Shown: positions 9,436 through 18,668 of the stretch, piece after piece
Numbering within the stretch: the first letter of the stretch is position 1
Layout: each line of letters starts with the position of its first letter
From: Parafrankia discariae
GTDB lineage: Bacteria; Actinomycetota; Actinomycetes; Frankiales; Frankiaceae
Length of the DNA stretch: 64,000 nt
Assembly (NCBI RefSeq): GCF_000373365.1
Contig: NZ_KB891263.1
Location: 42,299-106,298 of the forward strand
Direction: 5' to 3'
The notes under the pieces: generated by a model
What the model saw: the letters and a program-made list of their open reading frames with translations, nothing else
The model's database searches: none
Told to the model about the DNA's origin: nothing
Translations under genes and position numbers: made by a program

Positions 9436-10220
9436 GAAACGTCGCGCCCTCGGTGCCCGAATACCGTTTCCGTGGTCCCGGGCCGTCGCCGCGACGGTAA
9501 ATCGACGCGTGTTTGCGTGGGCGGCGGCTATTCGTCGGAATCGTCGCGCGTACCAGCACGCTGCCGGCCCGGCCGACGCCAGCCGACGCCGGCCGGGCCG
9601 CGTCGTCCGGTATCCCGAAACGGGTCGGTGGCCCCGCGTCCGCGCGCCCTGGCGATCCGTGGCCGGCCGGTGGCCGACCCGTACGGTGCTCCGTGCGGTG
9701 CCCGATGAGCTGCTTGCGGCTGATCCGTTCTGCCGCCCGCGAGGATGGAACGTGTGCGCCGCGACCCCGGCGGAACCGTCGCGCGGAGTCCGGCCGGGTG
9801 CGTCCCCAGGCGCCCGGAACATGCGCCGCGAGCAGGCAGGACGTGATGTCCATGGGTGTTTCATCACGGTTTTAACAGGTTCCCCGTGGGTACCACTAGC
9901 ATGCTGGTCCGGGTGGACGCGTGCTCCGGCCGGCGCGCAGGGCGTTGCCCGCTCCCGGCTCCGGCCGTGTGAGCGGTGGCCGTCGCGGACTCGGCCCGCA
10001 TGGAACCGCCATGCGTGGCGGACCGCGCAGGATGAGGTTCGGAGCCGACGTGAACATCGAGGACGGCGGCGCGGCCGCGGCGCGGGCGATTTCCGCGCCG
10101 GGCGCGGCACCATCGGAGACCGCTCCCGAAGAATTCCGATTCACGGCGACCTGTGACAGACTCAGGACATATCGCCGTGACCCCTCGGCCCTGTACGACA
10201 GTGACAGAGTGTAGGTATTC
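9436..10220. other. Long intergenic region before the ligase fusion gene
   Basis: About 785 bases without a well-supported gene. There are GC-rich inverted repeats near 9565-9600. A TTAACA...TAGCAT pair at 9870-9905 could be a promoter, with low certainty. An open frame of about 60 codons from an ATG at 10032 to a stop at 10214 ends six bases before the next gene. It has no ribosome binding site and no recognisable domain; I do not call it a gene, though a leader peptide is possible. Confidence 0.4.
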
Positions 10221-12824
10221 ATGAGCGACGCGCGGATCGCGGCCGTCGGTGTTGAAGAAGAATTCCACATTCTCGATCTCGCTACCAGGCAGCTGGTGCC
10301 CCGCGCGGAGGAGATCCTGCGCGGCCTCCCCGACGACCAGTACTCCCCGGAGCTGCTGCGCTCCGTGGTCGAAACCAACAGTCGGCCCTGTACGGACCTC
10401 TCCGACCTGCGGGCGGACCTGCTAGACCTGCGCCGCCGCCTCGCCGCGGTGGCCGAGCCGCTCGGCCTCGGCCCCGCCGCAGCGGGAACGGTGCCGATCG
10501 TCGACATGTCCGTCCTGGACGTCTCGCGGGACCCGCGCTACATCCAGATGACCGAGGAGTACCAGCTGCTCGCGCGCGAGCAGCTCATCTGCGGCGCCCA
10601 GGTCCACGTGGACGTCGCCGACCGTGACCTGGCGATGGCCGTCACCGCCTGGGTGGCGCCCTGGCTGCCGATGCTGCTGGCGCTCTCGGCGAGCTCGCCG
10701 TTCTGGCGCGGTTCCGACAGCGGCTACGCGAGCATGCGGACGATGGTCTGGCAGCGCTGGCCGACCGCCGGCGTGGCCGGGCCGTTCCGCACCGCCGCCG
10801 AGTACGACCAGTTGGTGGCGGACCTGGTGAAGTCCGGCGTCATCAGCGACCCGGGCATGGTCTACTTCGACGTCCGGCCGTCCGCCCACCTGCCGACCGT
10901 CGAGCTGCGCATCTGCGACGCCTGCCCGGACGTCGACAACGTCATCCTGATCGCGGGGCTGTTCCGGGCGCTGGTGTGCCGGGCGATCGAGGCGGTGGAG
11001 GCCGGCGCGCCGGCGCCGCCGCCGCGCGCCGAGCTGCTGCGCGCGGCCACCTGGCGGGCGGCCCGCTCCGGCATCGAGGGTGACCTCGTGGACCTGTCGG
11101 GCACCGGCAGCATGCCGGCCGAGGAGCTGCTGCGCCGACTGGTCACCGAGGTCCGCCCCGACCTGGAGAAGGTCGGCGACTGGGACCTGGTCCGTGACCT
11201 GGCCGAGGCGGCGGTGGGGCGGGGCAGCGCCGCGTCCCGTCAGCGGCGGGCCTTCGCCCGCCGCGGCCTGCTGACCGACGTCGCGGACCTCGTGCTGGCC
11301 GAGACCCGCGAGTCGCCGACGTCGGCGGTCCACCCGCCGGGCACCGTCGCGTCGGTGGGCGCGGCGGCCGCGCTGCCGCCGCTGCTGGACCGCTACCAGC
11401 CGTCCGGGTTCGACGAGGTCATCGCGGAGGACGGCGGCGTCCGGGCGCACTACCGCGGCGTCGTGCGCACCCTGGACCGCCTCGGCCCGGCCGTGCTCGC
11501 CGAACGCGGCGAGGCCATGCAGGCAGAGCAGATCGAGCGCGGCGTGGTGTTCCGGGTGAACGGCGAGACCGAGCAGCGCCCGTTCCCGTTCGACCTGGTT
11601 CCACGGGTCGTCACCCCGGGCGACTGGGAACGGCTGCAGGCCGGGCTCACCCAGCGGGTGCGGGCGCTGGAGGCGTTCCTGCGCGACACCTACTCGGAGC
11701 GCGCCGCGGTCGCCGACGGGGTGATCCCGGCCTGGCTGGTCAACGACTCGCCGGGGCTGCGCCACTCCGGCCGGGTCCTGTCCGGCGACGGGTCGCCACG
11801 CTCCGGCGGCATCCGGGTGACCGTGGCGGGCATCGACCTCGTCCGCGGCGCCGACGGCAAGTGGCTCGTGCTGGAGGACAACCTGCGGGTGCCCTCCGGG
11901 ATCGCCTACGCGGTCGAGGGCCGGCGGCTGACCCGTTCGGCGCTGCCCGAGCTCAACCCGCCCGGGGCCATCCTGGGCGTGGACGCGGTGCCGGCGCTGC
12001 TGCACGAGGCGCTGGTCGCCGCGGCCCCGCCGGCGGTGCGCGGGGAGCCCGCCGTCGCCGTCCTGACCGTCGGCGAGGAGGACTCCGCCTACTACGAGCA
12101 CACCTTCCTCGCCGAGGAGATGGGGGTGCCGCTGCTGACCCCGGCCGACATCCTGGTCGACGACGACGACGTGCTCTACGCCGTCGACGGCGGGCGGCGC
12201 CGCCGGATCGACGTCCTCTACCGGCGGGTGGACGAGGACGAGCTGACCGGGCTGCCGGGCGCCGACGGGCTGCCGCTGGGCCCCGGGCTGCTGCGCGCGG
12301 TGCGGGCCGGCACGCTCGCGCTGGCGAACGCGCTGGGCAACGGGGTCGCCGACGACAAGGTCGTCTACGCCTACGTCTCCAGGATGATCACTTACTACCT
12401 GGGTGAGCAGCCGCTGCTCGACGACGTCCCGACCTACGTCTGCGGTGACCAGGAGCAGTGCTCGCACGTCCTGGAGCATCTCGAGCAGCTCGTCGTGAAG
12501 CCGGTGGTGGACGGCTACGGCGGTTCCGGGGTGGTGATCGGCCCGCAGGCCGAGCCGTTCGAGCTGACCGAGGTCCGCGAGCGGATCCTGGCCGACCCGC
12601 GCGGCTGGATCGGCCAGGAGATGGTCGCGCTGTCGACCCATCCCACCTGGGTCGACGGTGAGCTCCAGCCGTGCGCGGTCGATCTGCGGGCCTTCGTCTA
12701 CGCCGGTCGCGAGACCGCCGTGGTCGCCCCGGCGGCTCTGAGTCGGGTCGCGCCGCCGGGCAGCCTGATCGTCAACTCGTCCCGGGGTGGCGGGTCGAAG
12801 GACACCTGGCTGCTGCGTCCCTGA
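10221..12824 (+). CDS. Fused YbdK-type carboxylate-amine ligase and circularly permuted ATP-grasp ligase
   Basis: An 867-residue, two-enzyme fusion. Residues 1 to about 365 are a GCS2/YbdK carboxylate-amine ligase (GVEEEFHIL at 10-18, then VPIVDMSV and TVELRICDACPDVD), related to glutamate-cysteine ligases. Residues 385-867 are a circularly permuted ATP-grasp of the DUF404/DUF407 type (LVLEDNLRVPSGIAY, DDKVVYAYVSRMITYYLGE, VVKPVVDGYGGSGVVIGP, RAFVYAGRETAVVAPAALSRVA). Both halves look complete. Together they could form two amide or peptide bonds using ATP. The next gene is an AsnO-type amidotransferase, which suggests a small blocked peptide as product; that is inference. A 14-bp terminator-like hairpin follows the stop. 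Confidence 0.9.
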   Translation: MSDARIAAVGVEEEFHILDLATRQLVPRAEEILRGLPDDQYSPELLRSVVETNSRPCTDLSDLRADLLDLRRRLAAVAEPLGLGPAAAGTVPIVDMSVLDVSRDPRYIQMTEEYQLLAREQLICGAQVHVDVADRDLAMAVTAWVAPWLPMLLALSASSPFWRGSDSGYASMRTMVWQRWPTAGVAGPFRTAAEYDQLVADLVKSGVISDPGMVYFDVRPSAHLPTVELRICDACPDVDNVILIAGLFRALVCRAIEAVEAGAPAPPPRAELLRAATWRAARSGIEGDLVDLSGTGSMPAEELLRRLVTEVRPDLEKVGDWDLVRDLAEAAVGRGSAASRQRRAFARRGLLTDVADLVLAETRESPTSAVHPPGTVASVGAAAALPPLLDRYQPSGFDEVIAEDGGVRAHYRGVVRTLDRLGPAVLAERGEAMQAEQIERGVVFRVNGETEQRPFPFDLVPRVVTPGDWERLQAGLTQRVRALEAFLRDTYSERAAVADGVIPAWLVNDSPGLRHSGRVLSGDGSPRSGGIRVTVAGIDLVRGADGKWLVLEDNLRVPSGIAYAVEGRRLTRSALPELNPPGAILGVDAVPALLHEALVAAAPPAVRGEPAVAVLTVGEEDSAYYEHTFLAEEMGVPLLTPADILVDDDDVLYAVDGGRRRRIDVLYRRVDEDELTGLPGADGLPLGPGLLRAVRAGTLALANALGNGVADDKVVYAYVSRMITYYLGEQPLLDDVPTYVCGDQEQCSHVLEHLEQLVVKPVVDGYGGSGVVIGPQAEPFELTEVRERILADPRGWIGQEMVALSTHPTWVDGELQPCAVDLRAFVYAGRETAVVAPAALSRVAPPGSLIVNSSRGGGSKDTWLLRP

Positions 12825-12830
12825 GCGTCC

Positions 12831-12868
12831 CCGACGGCCGGCGGTCCCCTGGGCCCGCCGGCCGTCGG
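12831..12868 (+). terminator. 14-bp hairpin after the ligase fusion gene
   Basis: CCGACGGCCGGCGG and its exact complement around a 10-base loop, beginning six bases past the stop codon. No T-run. If it terminates efficiently, the amidotransferase gene needs its own promoter in 12870-13081. Confidence 0.65.
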
Positions 12869-13081
12869 CGTGCGCGTGAACGGTCGCGCACCGCAACACC
12901 CTTGTCATTGTGGTGAAACCTGGGCCGTCGAATGTGGTCCTCGGCATCGCACCGCGCCACCCGCCGTCATCGCGGGGCACCCGCCCCGACGGTCCCGGCG
13001 GGTCCCCGGAACCGGGTGGGCGGACGTCGTCGAGGAGGGGAAGAACGGCCGTCCGACCAACCGATCGACGGGAGCTGGACT

Positions 13082-14863
13082 ATGTGCGGGTTGAGCGGGG
13101 AGCTGAGGTTCGACGGCCGGGAGGCGGACGTCGCCGCGGTGGGGCGGATGACCGCCGCGATGGAGGCCCGGGGCCCGGACGGGGTCGGCCTGTGGGCCAC
13201 CGGCCCGGTGGCGTTCGGCCACCGCCGACTGAAGATCATCGATCTGTCGGAGCGGGGCGCCCAGCCCATGGTCGACACCGCGCTCGGCCTCACCGCGGTG
13301 TTCAACGGCTGCATCTACAACTACCAGGAGCTGCGCGACCGGCTCGTCGACGCCGGCTACCGCTTCTTCTCCACCTCCGACACCGAGGTGATCCTCAAGG
13401 CCTACCACCACTGGGGTCCCCGGTGCGTCGACCACTTCGCCGGCATGTTCGCCTTCGCCGTGTACGAGCGTGACACCGGCCGGCTCGTCCTCGTCCGCGA
13501 CCGGCTCGGGATCAAGCCGCTCTACGTGGCCCGCGACCCGCACCGGCTGCGCTTCGCCTCCAGCCTGCCGGCCCTGCTCGCCGGCGGCGGGGTGTCCTCC
13601 GACATCGACCTGGTCGCCTTCCACCACTACCTGTCGTTCCACTCGGTGGTCCCGCCGCCGCACACGATCCTGGCCGGCGTGCGCAAGCTGCCGCAGGCCA
13701 CCATCCGGACCGTCGAGGCGGACGGCACCACCCGCGACGAGGTCTACTGGCGGCCCGACTTCACCCGCCAGGCCGACCACGCCTCCTGGACGGCGGACGA
13801 CTGGCGGGACGCGATCGGCGAGCGGCTGCGCACCGCCGTGCGCCGGCGCATGGTCGCCGACGTCCCCGTCGGGGTGCTGCTCTCCGGCGGTCTGGACTCC
13901 AGCCTCATCGTCGCGCTGCTCGCCGAGGCCGGGCAGCGCGACCTGGCCACGTTCAGCGTCGGCTTCGAGGCCGCCGGCGGCGAGTCCGGCGACGAGTTCC
14001 ACTACTCGGACATCATCGCCCGGCGCTTCGGCACCGACCACCACCAGATCCGCGTCCCCGGCGACCGGCTGCTGCCGGCGATCGACGCGGCCGTCGCCGC
14101 GATGAGCGAGCCGATGGTCAGCCACGACTGCGTCGCGTTCTACCTGCTCTCGCAGGAGGTGGCCCGGCACGTCAAGGTCGTGCAGTCCGGCCAGGGCGCC
14201 GACGAGGTCTTCGCCGGCTACTCCTGGTACCCGCCGCTGGCGAGCGTCCCGCGCGGCGACGCCGTCGACGCCTACCTGCGGGTGTTCGCCGACCGGCCGC
14301 ACTCCGAGCTGCCGGCGATGGTCGAGCCGCACCACCTCACCGAGGGCGATGCCAGCCGGCACTTCGTCGCCGAGCGGTTCGCCGAGCCCGGCGCGCAGAC
14401 CTCGGTCGACGCCGCGCTGCGCATCGACTCCACGGTGATGCTGGTCGACGACCCGGTGAAGCGGGTCGACAACATGACGATGGCGGCCGGCCTGGAGGCC
14501 CGCACCCCCTTCCTCGACCACGAGCTCGTCGAGCTCGCCGCCGCGTGCCCGCCCGAGCTGAAGCTCGCCTCCGGTGGCAAGGGCGTGCTCAAGGACCTCA
14601 GCCGGCCGCTGATGCCGGCGGACGTCATCGACCGGCCGAAGGGCTACTTCCCGGTGCCGGCGATCCGCCACCTCGACGGCCCGTTCCTGGCCCGGGTCGC
14701 CGACGCGCTGACCGACCCGGTCGCCCGGGGCCGCGGGCTGTTCCGCAAGGACTGGGTCGACGAGATGCTCGCCGACCCGAACTCGAACCGCACGACGCTC
14801 GGGGCGAACGCGCTCTGGCAGGCCGCCCTGCTCGAGATGTGGCTGCAGACACAGGGGGTGTGA
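13082..14863 (+). CDS. AsnO-type glutamine-dependent amidotransferase (asparagine synthase family)
   Basis: A 593-residue enzyme. The start at 13082 exposes Cys2 (MCGLSGEL), the glutaminase nucleophile once Met is removed. The class II glutaminase domain (RGPDGVGLW, FNGCIYNYQELR, RDRLGIKPLY) is followed by the AsnB-like synthetase domain with the PP-loop SGGLDSS at residues 268-274. The overall pattern, including RMVADVPVGVLLSGG and SHDCVAFYLLSQ, fits the subfamily that amidates N-acetylglutaminylglutamine (AsnO) better than ordinary AsnB. It likely converts a carboxylate on the product of the ligase at 10221 to an amide. A TnpB element end lies directly after its stop codon. Confidence 0.9.
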   Translation: MCGLSGELRFDGREADVAAVGRMTAAMEARGPDGVGLWATGPVAFGHRRLKIIDLSERGAQPMVDTALGLTAVFNGCIYNYQELRDRLVDAGYRFFSTSDTEVILKAYHHWGPRCVDHFAGMFAFAVYERDTGRLVLVRDRLGIKPLYVARDPHRLRFASSLPALLAGGGVSSDIDLVAFHHYLSFHSVVPPPHTILAGVRKLPQATIRTVEADGTTRDEVYWRPDFTRQADHASWTADDWRDAIGERLRTAVRRRMVADVPVGVLLSGGLDSSLIVALLAEAGQRDLATFSVGFEAAGGESGDEFHYSDIIARRFGTDHHQIRVPGDRLLPAIDAAVAAMSEPMVSHDCVAFYLLSQEVARHVKVVQSGQGADEVFAGYSWYPPLASVPRGDAVDAYLRVFADRPHSELPAMVEPHHLTEGDASRHFVAERFAEPGAQTSVDAALRIDSTVMLVDDPVKRVDNMTMAAGLEARTPFLDHELVELAAACPPELKLASGGKGVLKDLSRPLMPADVIDRPKGYFPVPAIRHLDGPFLARVADALTDPVARGRGLFRKDWVDEMLADPNSNRTTLGANALWQAALLEMWLQTQGV

Positions 14864-14865
14864 TT

Positions 14866-14908
14866 GACATCCTCCCCGCTCTGAGGGGCGGGGATTTCAA
14901 TTAATTTC
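14866..14908 (-). repeat. TnpB (IS1341-type) element right end with terminal hairpin
   Basis: Read on the minus strand, this is the conserved end of an IS200/IS605-group TnpB element: CCCCGC (14888-14893 complement) pairs with GCGGGG (14874-14879) across a short loop, followed by GGATGTCAAT. In active elements this hairpin closes the 3' end of the omega RNA, and the adjoining flank is the guide. The flank here is the 3' end of the amidotransferase gene. Confidence 0.65.
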
Positions 14909-15397
14909 ACACAACGACCAGAGGAGGTGTGGTTAGTTGAGGTTCACGGTTCACGGGCTTCGGCAATCCGATGCCTCCCCGCGCGGTCACGGCGTGCCCC
15001 GCCGCGATGTTCCTGGCCGCGTTCGCGTCGGCGACATGCCCGCAGGCAGAACAGAGCTGGGAGGTGTACGCGGCGGGTTTTTTCTCGACCCGGCCGGGCG
15101 CCTTGTCCTCAAGGCGCTTTACCGGCAGGCCCCACCCGTTCGCCGGGATCGCCCGGTTCGGGCCTGCTTTCTGTCGGACGTTCCTGCCCGGCCCGGTCCC
15201 TGGTGACCCGGTGCCGGTCCGCGTCGCGGCGTCCACCATGCCTGCTGTTCTACGGCAAGATTCCACACAAACCGCGCATGGTGGCAGTGGGATTCCAGTA
15301 CGGCAGCCTGTTCGGGTGCTGGGTAAAGCCGGAACCGGGACAGGTCGCATTCTACCGAAAGGATACGAACATGCGTTCTGACGTGGGACGGCGTTTC
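14907..15397 (-). pseudogene. tnpB: Degenerate TnpB (IS200/IS605-group RNA-guided nuclease) remnant
   Basis: Two TnpB pieces in different frames. The N-terminal piece (15119-15397) reads FRLYPAPEQAAVLESHCHHARFVWNLAVEQQ in short segments, typical of TnpB starts. The C-terminal piece (14907 to about 15170) reads YTSQLCSACGHV then ADANAARNIAAG, the zinc ribbon and last RuvC motif. The whole middle of the protein (about 300 residues) is gone, the second CxxC pair of the zinc ribbon is missing, and the frames do not match. It cannot make a working nuclease. The end hairpin beside it is intact. Confidence 0.82.
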
Positions 15398-15438
15398 CGC
15401 CCCGGTATGAAGGTCCGGGTCGCCACACCGCAAACCCG

Positions 15439-17718
15439 ATGATCCGTCCGGTCGAGTCGGTTCTCACCGGCTTCCCGCCCCAAACCGTCGCGGCGCGGTG
15501 TGAGACCACCGCGGCACCAGCCGGTGCGCTGCCGGCTGGTGCCGTCCCGGTCCAACCGGTGGACTCGCCGATCCTGGGAGCGGTGGAGTCGTCGCCCCCG
15601 GCCCCGCGGGACCTGGTGGACGAGTGGGCCGCGCCGCCGAGTGTGCGCGGGCCCGCACCCGGCCCGGACGGCTCGATCGCCTTCGTCGGGGACGCCACCG
15701 GCCGGCCGGCCCTGTGGGTCCGCGCGGCCGACGGGACGGAACGGGTCCTCGACACCGGCCCGGCGCACGTCCGGGCGGCGCTGTGGTCCCCGGACGGCGC
15801 CTGGATCGCGATCACCGTCGCCCCGGGCGGCGGAGAGCACACCGAGGTCCACCTCGTCCGCCCGGACGGCACGGTCCGCCCGGACGGCACGGTCCGCCCG
15901 GACGGCACGGCGACGCACCGGCTGGCCGGTGGCGTCCGGCCCGGCACGGCGGGAGCCGTGGAGGCGTGCGCGGCCACGGCCTCCCGGTGGGCGGCGGGCG
16001 GGCGGCTGCTCGTGGTCACCGAGTCCGCCCGCTCCGGGCTGACCCACGTGGTCGCCGTCGACCCGGCCGGGCACCGCCGCCACCTCGCCGTGGGACTGGC
16101 CCTGCAGGTCTGCGCTGTCCACGAGACCGCCGACCGGTGGCTGCTGCTCCTGCGGGAGGGCCCGCGCGGCGCCCGGCGCGTGCTGGTGGCCCGGGTCGAC
16201 GCGCCCGACCCGCTGGGACCGGGCGCAGCCCCGCTCGAGGCGTTCCCGCTCAACGACGAGATGACCAGCGGACTGGCCGCGGGGGCGGTCGGCGGCGGGA
16301 CCGCCGGCGGGGTCGCGGTCGAGGCGTTCGAGGTCGCGGGCGGCACCGCCACGGCCGTCTCGGGCACGTTCGCCGCGGACGCCTCCCGCGCCCTGCTCGC
16401 CTGCGACCTCGGCCGCGACCGGGTGGGCCTGCTCGAGGTGCTCCTCGACCCGGCCGGCCGGCCGGGGCCGACCCGGCTGCTCGCCGGCCGCGCCGACGCG
16501 GACCTCGAGCGCCTGCTGCTCCTCGACCCGGCCACGGCCGTGCTCGGCTGGAACGTCGGCGGGCGCACCGAGCTCGCCGTCCACAGCCTGGCCGACGGGA
16601 CGTCGCGCCCCCTGCCGTCGTTGCCCCGCGAGGTGGTCACCGGCCTGCTCCCCGGCCCCGACGGGGCGGGCCTGCTCCTGGCACTGGACGGCTCCACCGC
16701 CCCCGGCGAGGTGTGGACCTGCGACCTGACCGACGCCTCGGCGGGCACGGCGGGCACGGCGGGCGGCGGCGGGCCGGCCTACCGCTGCCTGATCTCGCAC
16801 ACGCCGACGGCGTACCCCACCGTCGAGATCACGGATGTCGCCACGAACGGCCCGGAGGACGTGGGCTACCGGTTCGTCCGCCCGGTCGCGCGCCGCTTCC
16901 TCGCCCACGACGGGCTGGAGCTCACCGGCTGGTGGTACCGCCCGCGGGTGGGCCCGGGGCCGGTGCCCACTCTGCTCTACTTCCACGGCGGACCGGAGGC
17001 GCAGGAGCGCCCGGTCCTCAACCCGCTCTTCCACGCGCTGCTCGCCCGCGGCATCGCCGTGTTCGCGCCGAACGTGCGCGGCTCCACCGGGTTCGGCCGC
17101 TCGTTCGAGGAGGCCGACCACCTGGCCGGCCGCTTCGCCGGGATCGCCGACGTCGCGAGCGCCGTGAACCACCTGGTCACCGAGGGCCTGGCCGCGCCGG
17201 GCCACATCGGCGTGGCCGGCCGCTCCTACGGCGGCTACCTGACGCTGGCCGCGCTGGTCCGCCACCCCGAGCTGTTCGCCGTCGGCGTCGACGTGTGCGG
17301 GATGGCCGACCTGGAGACCTTCTACCGGCACACCGAACCGTGGATCGCGGCTCCGGCGGTCACCAAGTACGGCGACCCGGCCACCGACCGCGACCTGCTG
17401 CGCGCGCTGTCGCCGCTGCACCGGATGGACGCGCTCGCGGCCCCGCTGCTGGTCGTGCACGGGGCCAACGACACCAACGTCCCCGTGTGCGAGGCCGAGC
17501 AGACCGTCGCGGCGGCCCGGGCCCGCGGGATCCCGTGTGAGTACCTGCTCTTCGAGGGGGAGGGCCACGAGGTCGCCGAGCGCGCGAACCGGCTGGTGTT
17601 CGTCCGCACCGTGGTGGAGTTCGTCGCGGGCCGGCTGACCGGCGCGCGGACGCCGGCGGACCACCTCGGCGAGGCCGGACTGCCGGTCGCGGCCGGGCGA
17701 CCGGTCGAGGTCGGCTGA
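15439..17718 (+). CDS. S9-family serine peptidase (prolyl oligopeptidase / acylaminoacyl-peptidase type)
   Basis: A 759-residue protein with a beta-propeller N-terminal half and an alpha/beta-hydrolase peptidase C-terminal half. The catalytic triad is complete: Ser596 (GRSYGGYL), Asp678 (GANDTNVP) and His710 (EGEGHEVA). LLYFHGGPEAQ provides the oxyanion region. Such enzymes cleave short peptides or release N-acylated residues. The ATG at 15439 has no clear ribosome binding site and lies just past the TnpB relic, so the true 5' end may have been altered by insertion. Residues 142-160 contain three perfect RPDGT repeats (18-base units). It follows a peptide-ligase and amidotransferase pair and could recycle their product; that is inference. 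Confidence 0.86.
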   Translation: MIRPVESVLTGFPPQTVAARCETTAAPAGALPAGAVPVQPVDSPILGAVESSPPAPRDLVDEWAAPPSVRGPAPGPDGSIAFVGDATGRPALWVRAADGTERVLDTGPAHVRAALWSPDGAWIAITVAPGGGEHTEVHLVRPDGTVRPDGTVRPDGTATHRLAGGVRPGTAGAVEACAATASRWAAGGRLLVVTESARSGLTHVVAVDPAGHRRHLAVGLALQVCAVHETADRWLLLLREGPRGARRVLVARVDAPDPLGPGAAPLEAFPLNDEMTSGLAAGAVGGGTAGGVAVEAFEVAGGTATAVSGTFAADASRALLACDLGRDRVGLLEVLLDPAGRPGPTRLLAGRADADLERLLLLDPATAVLGWNVGGRTELAVHSLADGTSRPLPSLPREVVTGLLPGPDGAGLLLALDGSTAPGEVWTCDLTDASAGTAGTAGGGGPAYRCLISHTPTAYPTVEITDVATNGPEDVGYRFVRPVARRFLAHDGLELTGWWYRPRVGPGPVPTLLYFHGGPEAQERPVLNPLFHALLARGIAVFAPNVRGSTGFGRSFEEADHLAGRFAGIADVASAVNHLVTEGLAAPGHIGVAGRSYGGYLTLAALVRHPELFAVGVDVCGMADLETFYRHTEPWIAAPAVTKYGDPATDRDLLRALSPLHRMDALAAPLLVVHGANDTNVPVCEAEQTVAAARARGIPCEYLLFEGEGHEVAERANRLVFVRTVVEFVAGRLTGARTPADHLGEAGLPVAAGRPVEVG

Positions 17719-17767
17719 CCGGACGGGAGCCGTCGGACCGGTCGCGCCCGCGACGGTCAGCGGGCGG

Positions 17768-18409
17768 TCAGCGGCGGGCGGATGGGCCGGTGGGGTGGTC
17801 CGCCCGCGCGCGTTCCAGCAGCAGCAGCTCGCCGGCCTCCTCGTCGTGCGCCCGGCCGATCACCGACAGGCCCAGCCGGCGCGCGACGCCGACCGACGCG
17901 TCGTGCGCCGGCGGGACGACGGCGAGCACCCGCCGGACCCGCGGGTCCTCGAACACCCAGTCGAGCAGCAGCCGCCCGCCCTCGACCGCGTACCCGCGCC
18001 CAACGAACTCGGGGTAGGTGGCGTACCCGAACTCGACGGTGCCGTCCGCGTCGGGCGGGCCGGACAGCGCCGGCGACCCGACCGCGGCCCCGGTGGCGCG
18101 GTCGACGGCGAGCCAGGCCCACCAGCCCAGCTCGGCCGGGCTGGCGGCCAGGCGGTCGCGCATCCGGGAGAGGGCGCCCTCCTCCAACGGGGGAGCCGCC
18201 AGCGGATCGGGGAAGACCGCCCCGGTGGCCCGCTGCGCGCCCGCGCGGTCGCCGCCGAGCAGCGCTCCCAGCGCCTCGACAGTCAGCGGCCGCAGGCACA
18301 GCCGCGGACCGTTCAGCGCCGGGCCACCCGCGCCGGGACGGGGCGGCTCGGGACAGTGGGGGTCGGGACGGGGTGGGTCAGCCGGCGACAACGCTGCTCC
18401 TGAAGGCAT
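17768..18409 (-). CDS. GNAT-family N-acetyltransferase, RimJ/RimL-like
   Basis: A 213-residue GNAT. Residues 1-30 are a Pro-rich extension, then LRPLTVEALGALL, and the acetyl-CoA binding segment FVGRGYAVEGGRLLLDWVF near residues 135-155, typical of the RimJ/RimL branch that acetylates protein N-termini or small amines. Substrate not predictable. It converges with the S9 peptidase gene, 49 bases apart. A hairpin GCCCGCCC-GGT-GGGCGGGC at 18431-18449 lies in its 5' region. Confidence 0.78.
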   Translation of the reverse strand: MPSGAALSPADPPRPDPHCPEPPRPGAGGPALNGPRLCLRPLTVEALGALLGGDRAGAQRATGAVFPDPLAAPPLEEGALSRMRDRLAASPAELGWWAWLAVDRATGAAVGSPALSGPPDADGTVEFGYATYPEFVGRGYAVEGGRLLLDWVFEDPRVRRVLAVVPPAHDASVGVARRLGLSVIGRAHDEEAGELLLLERARADHPTGPSARR

Positions 18410-18668
18410 CCTGTAGGTCTCTCTGTGTACGCCCGCCCGGTGGGCGGGCCCGCGCGACCGGCGCCGATCTCCCGGTCGCGCTGGGGACCCTAGCCGGGGG
18501 GTCCGACAGTTCGCGAGGTGTTTTCGGCCCGGGTGGCGGGCCCGGGCCGCCGGACGGGCGCCGCGTCCCGGGCGCCACGCCCGGCGTGATGTATGTCATC
18601 CGCACCTGGCGTCCGCCTATGCCCGTCCACACATCCCTGTCCACACGTCACGCCATCGAGCTGTAACA
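18410..18668. other. Divergent promoter region between two GNAT genes
   Basis: No gene. Contains the perfect 8-bp hairpin GCCCGCCC-GGT-GGGCGGGC at 18431-18449 in the probable leader of the minus-strand GNAT gene, and an AT-richer stretch at 18585-18670 before the plus-strand GNAT gene. Confidence 0.45.

Noticed and set aside
10032-10214. Sixty-codon open frame just upstream of the ligase fusion gene
   Set aside because: No ribosome binding site, no domain, Ala/Arg/Pro composition like random high-GC frames; kept only as a possible leader.
15868-15912. Three 18-base repeats in the S9 gene that could look like a CRISPR or regulatory array
   Set aside because: They encode in-frame RPDGT repeats within a propeller loop and have no spacers; simple slippage.
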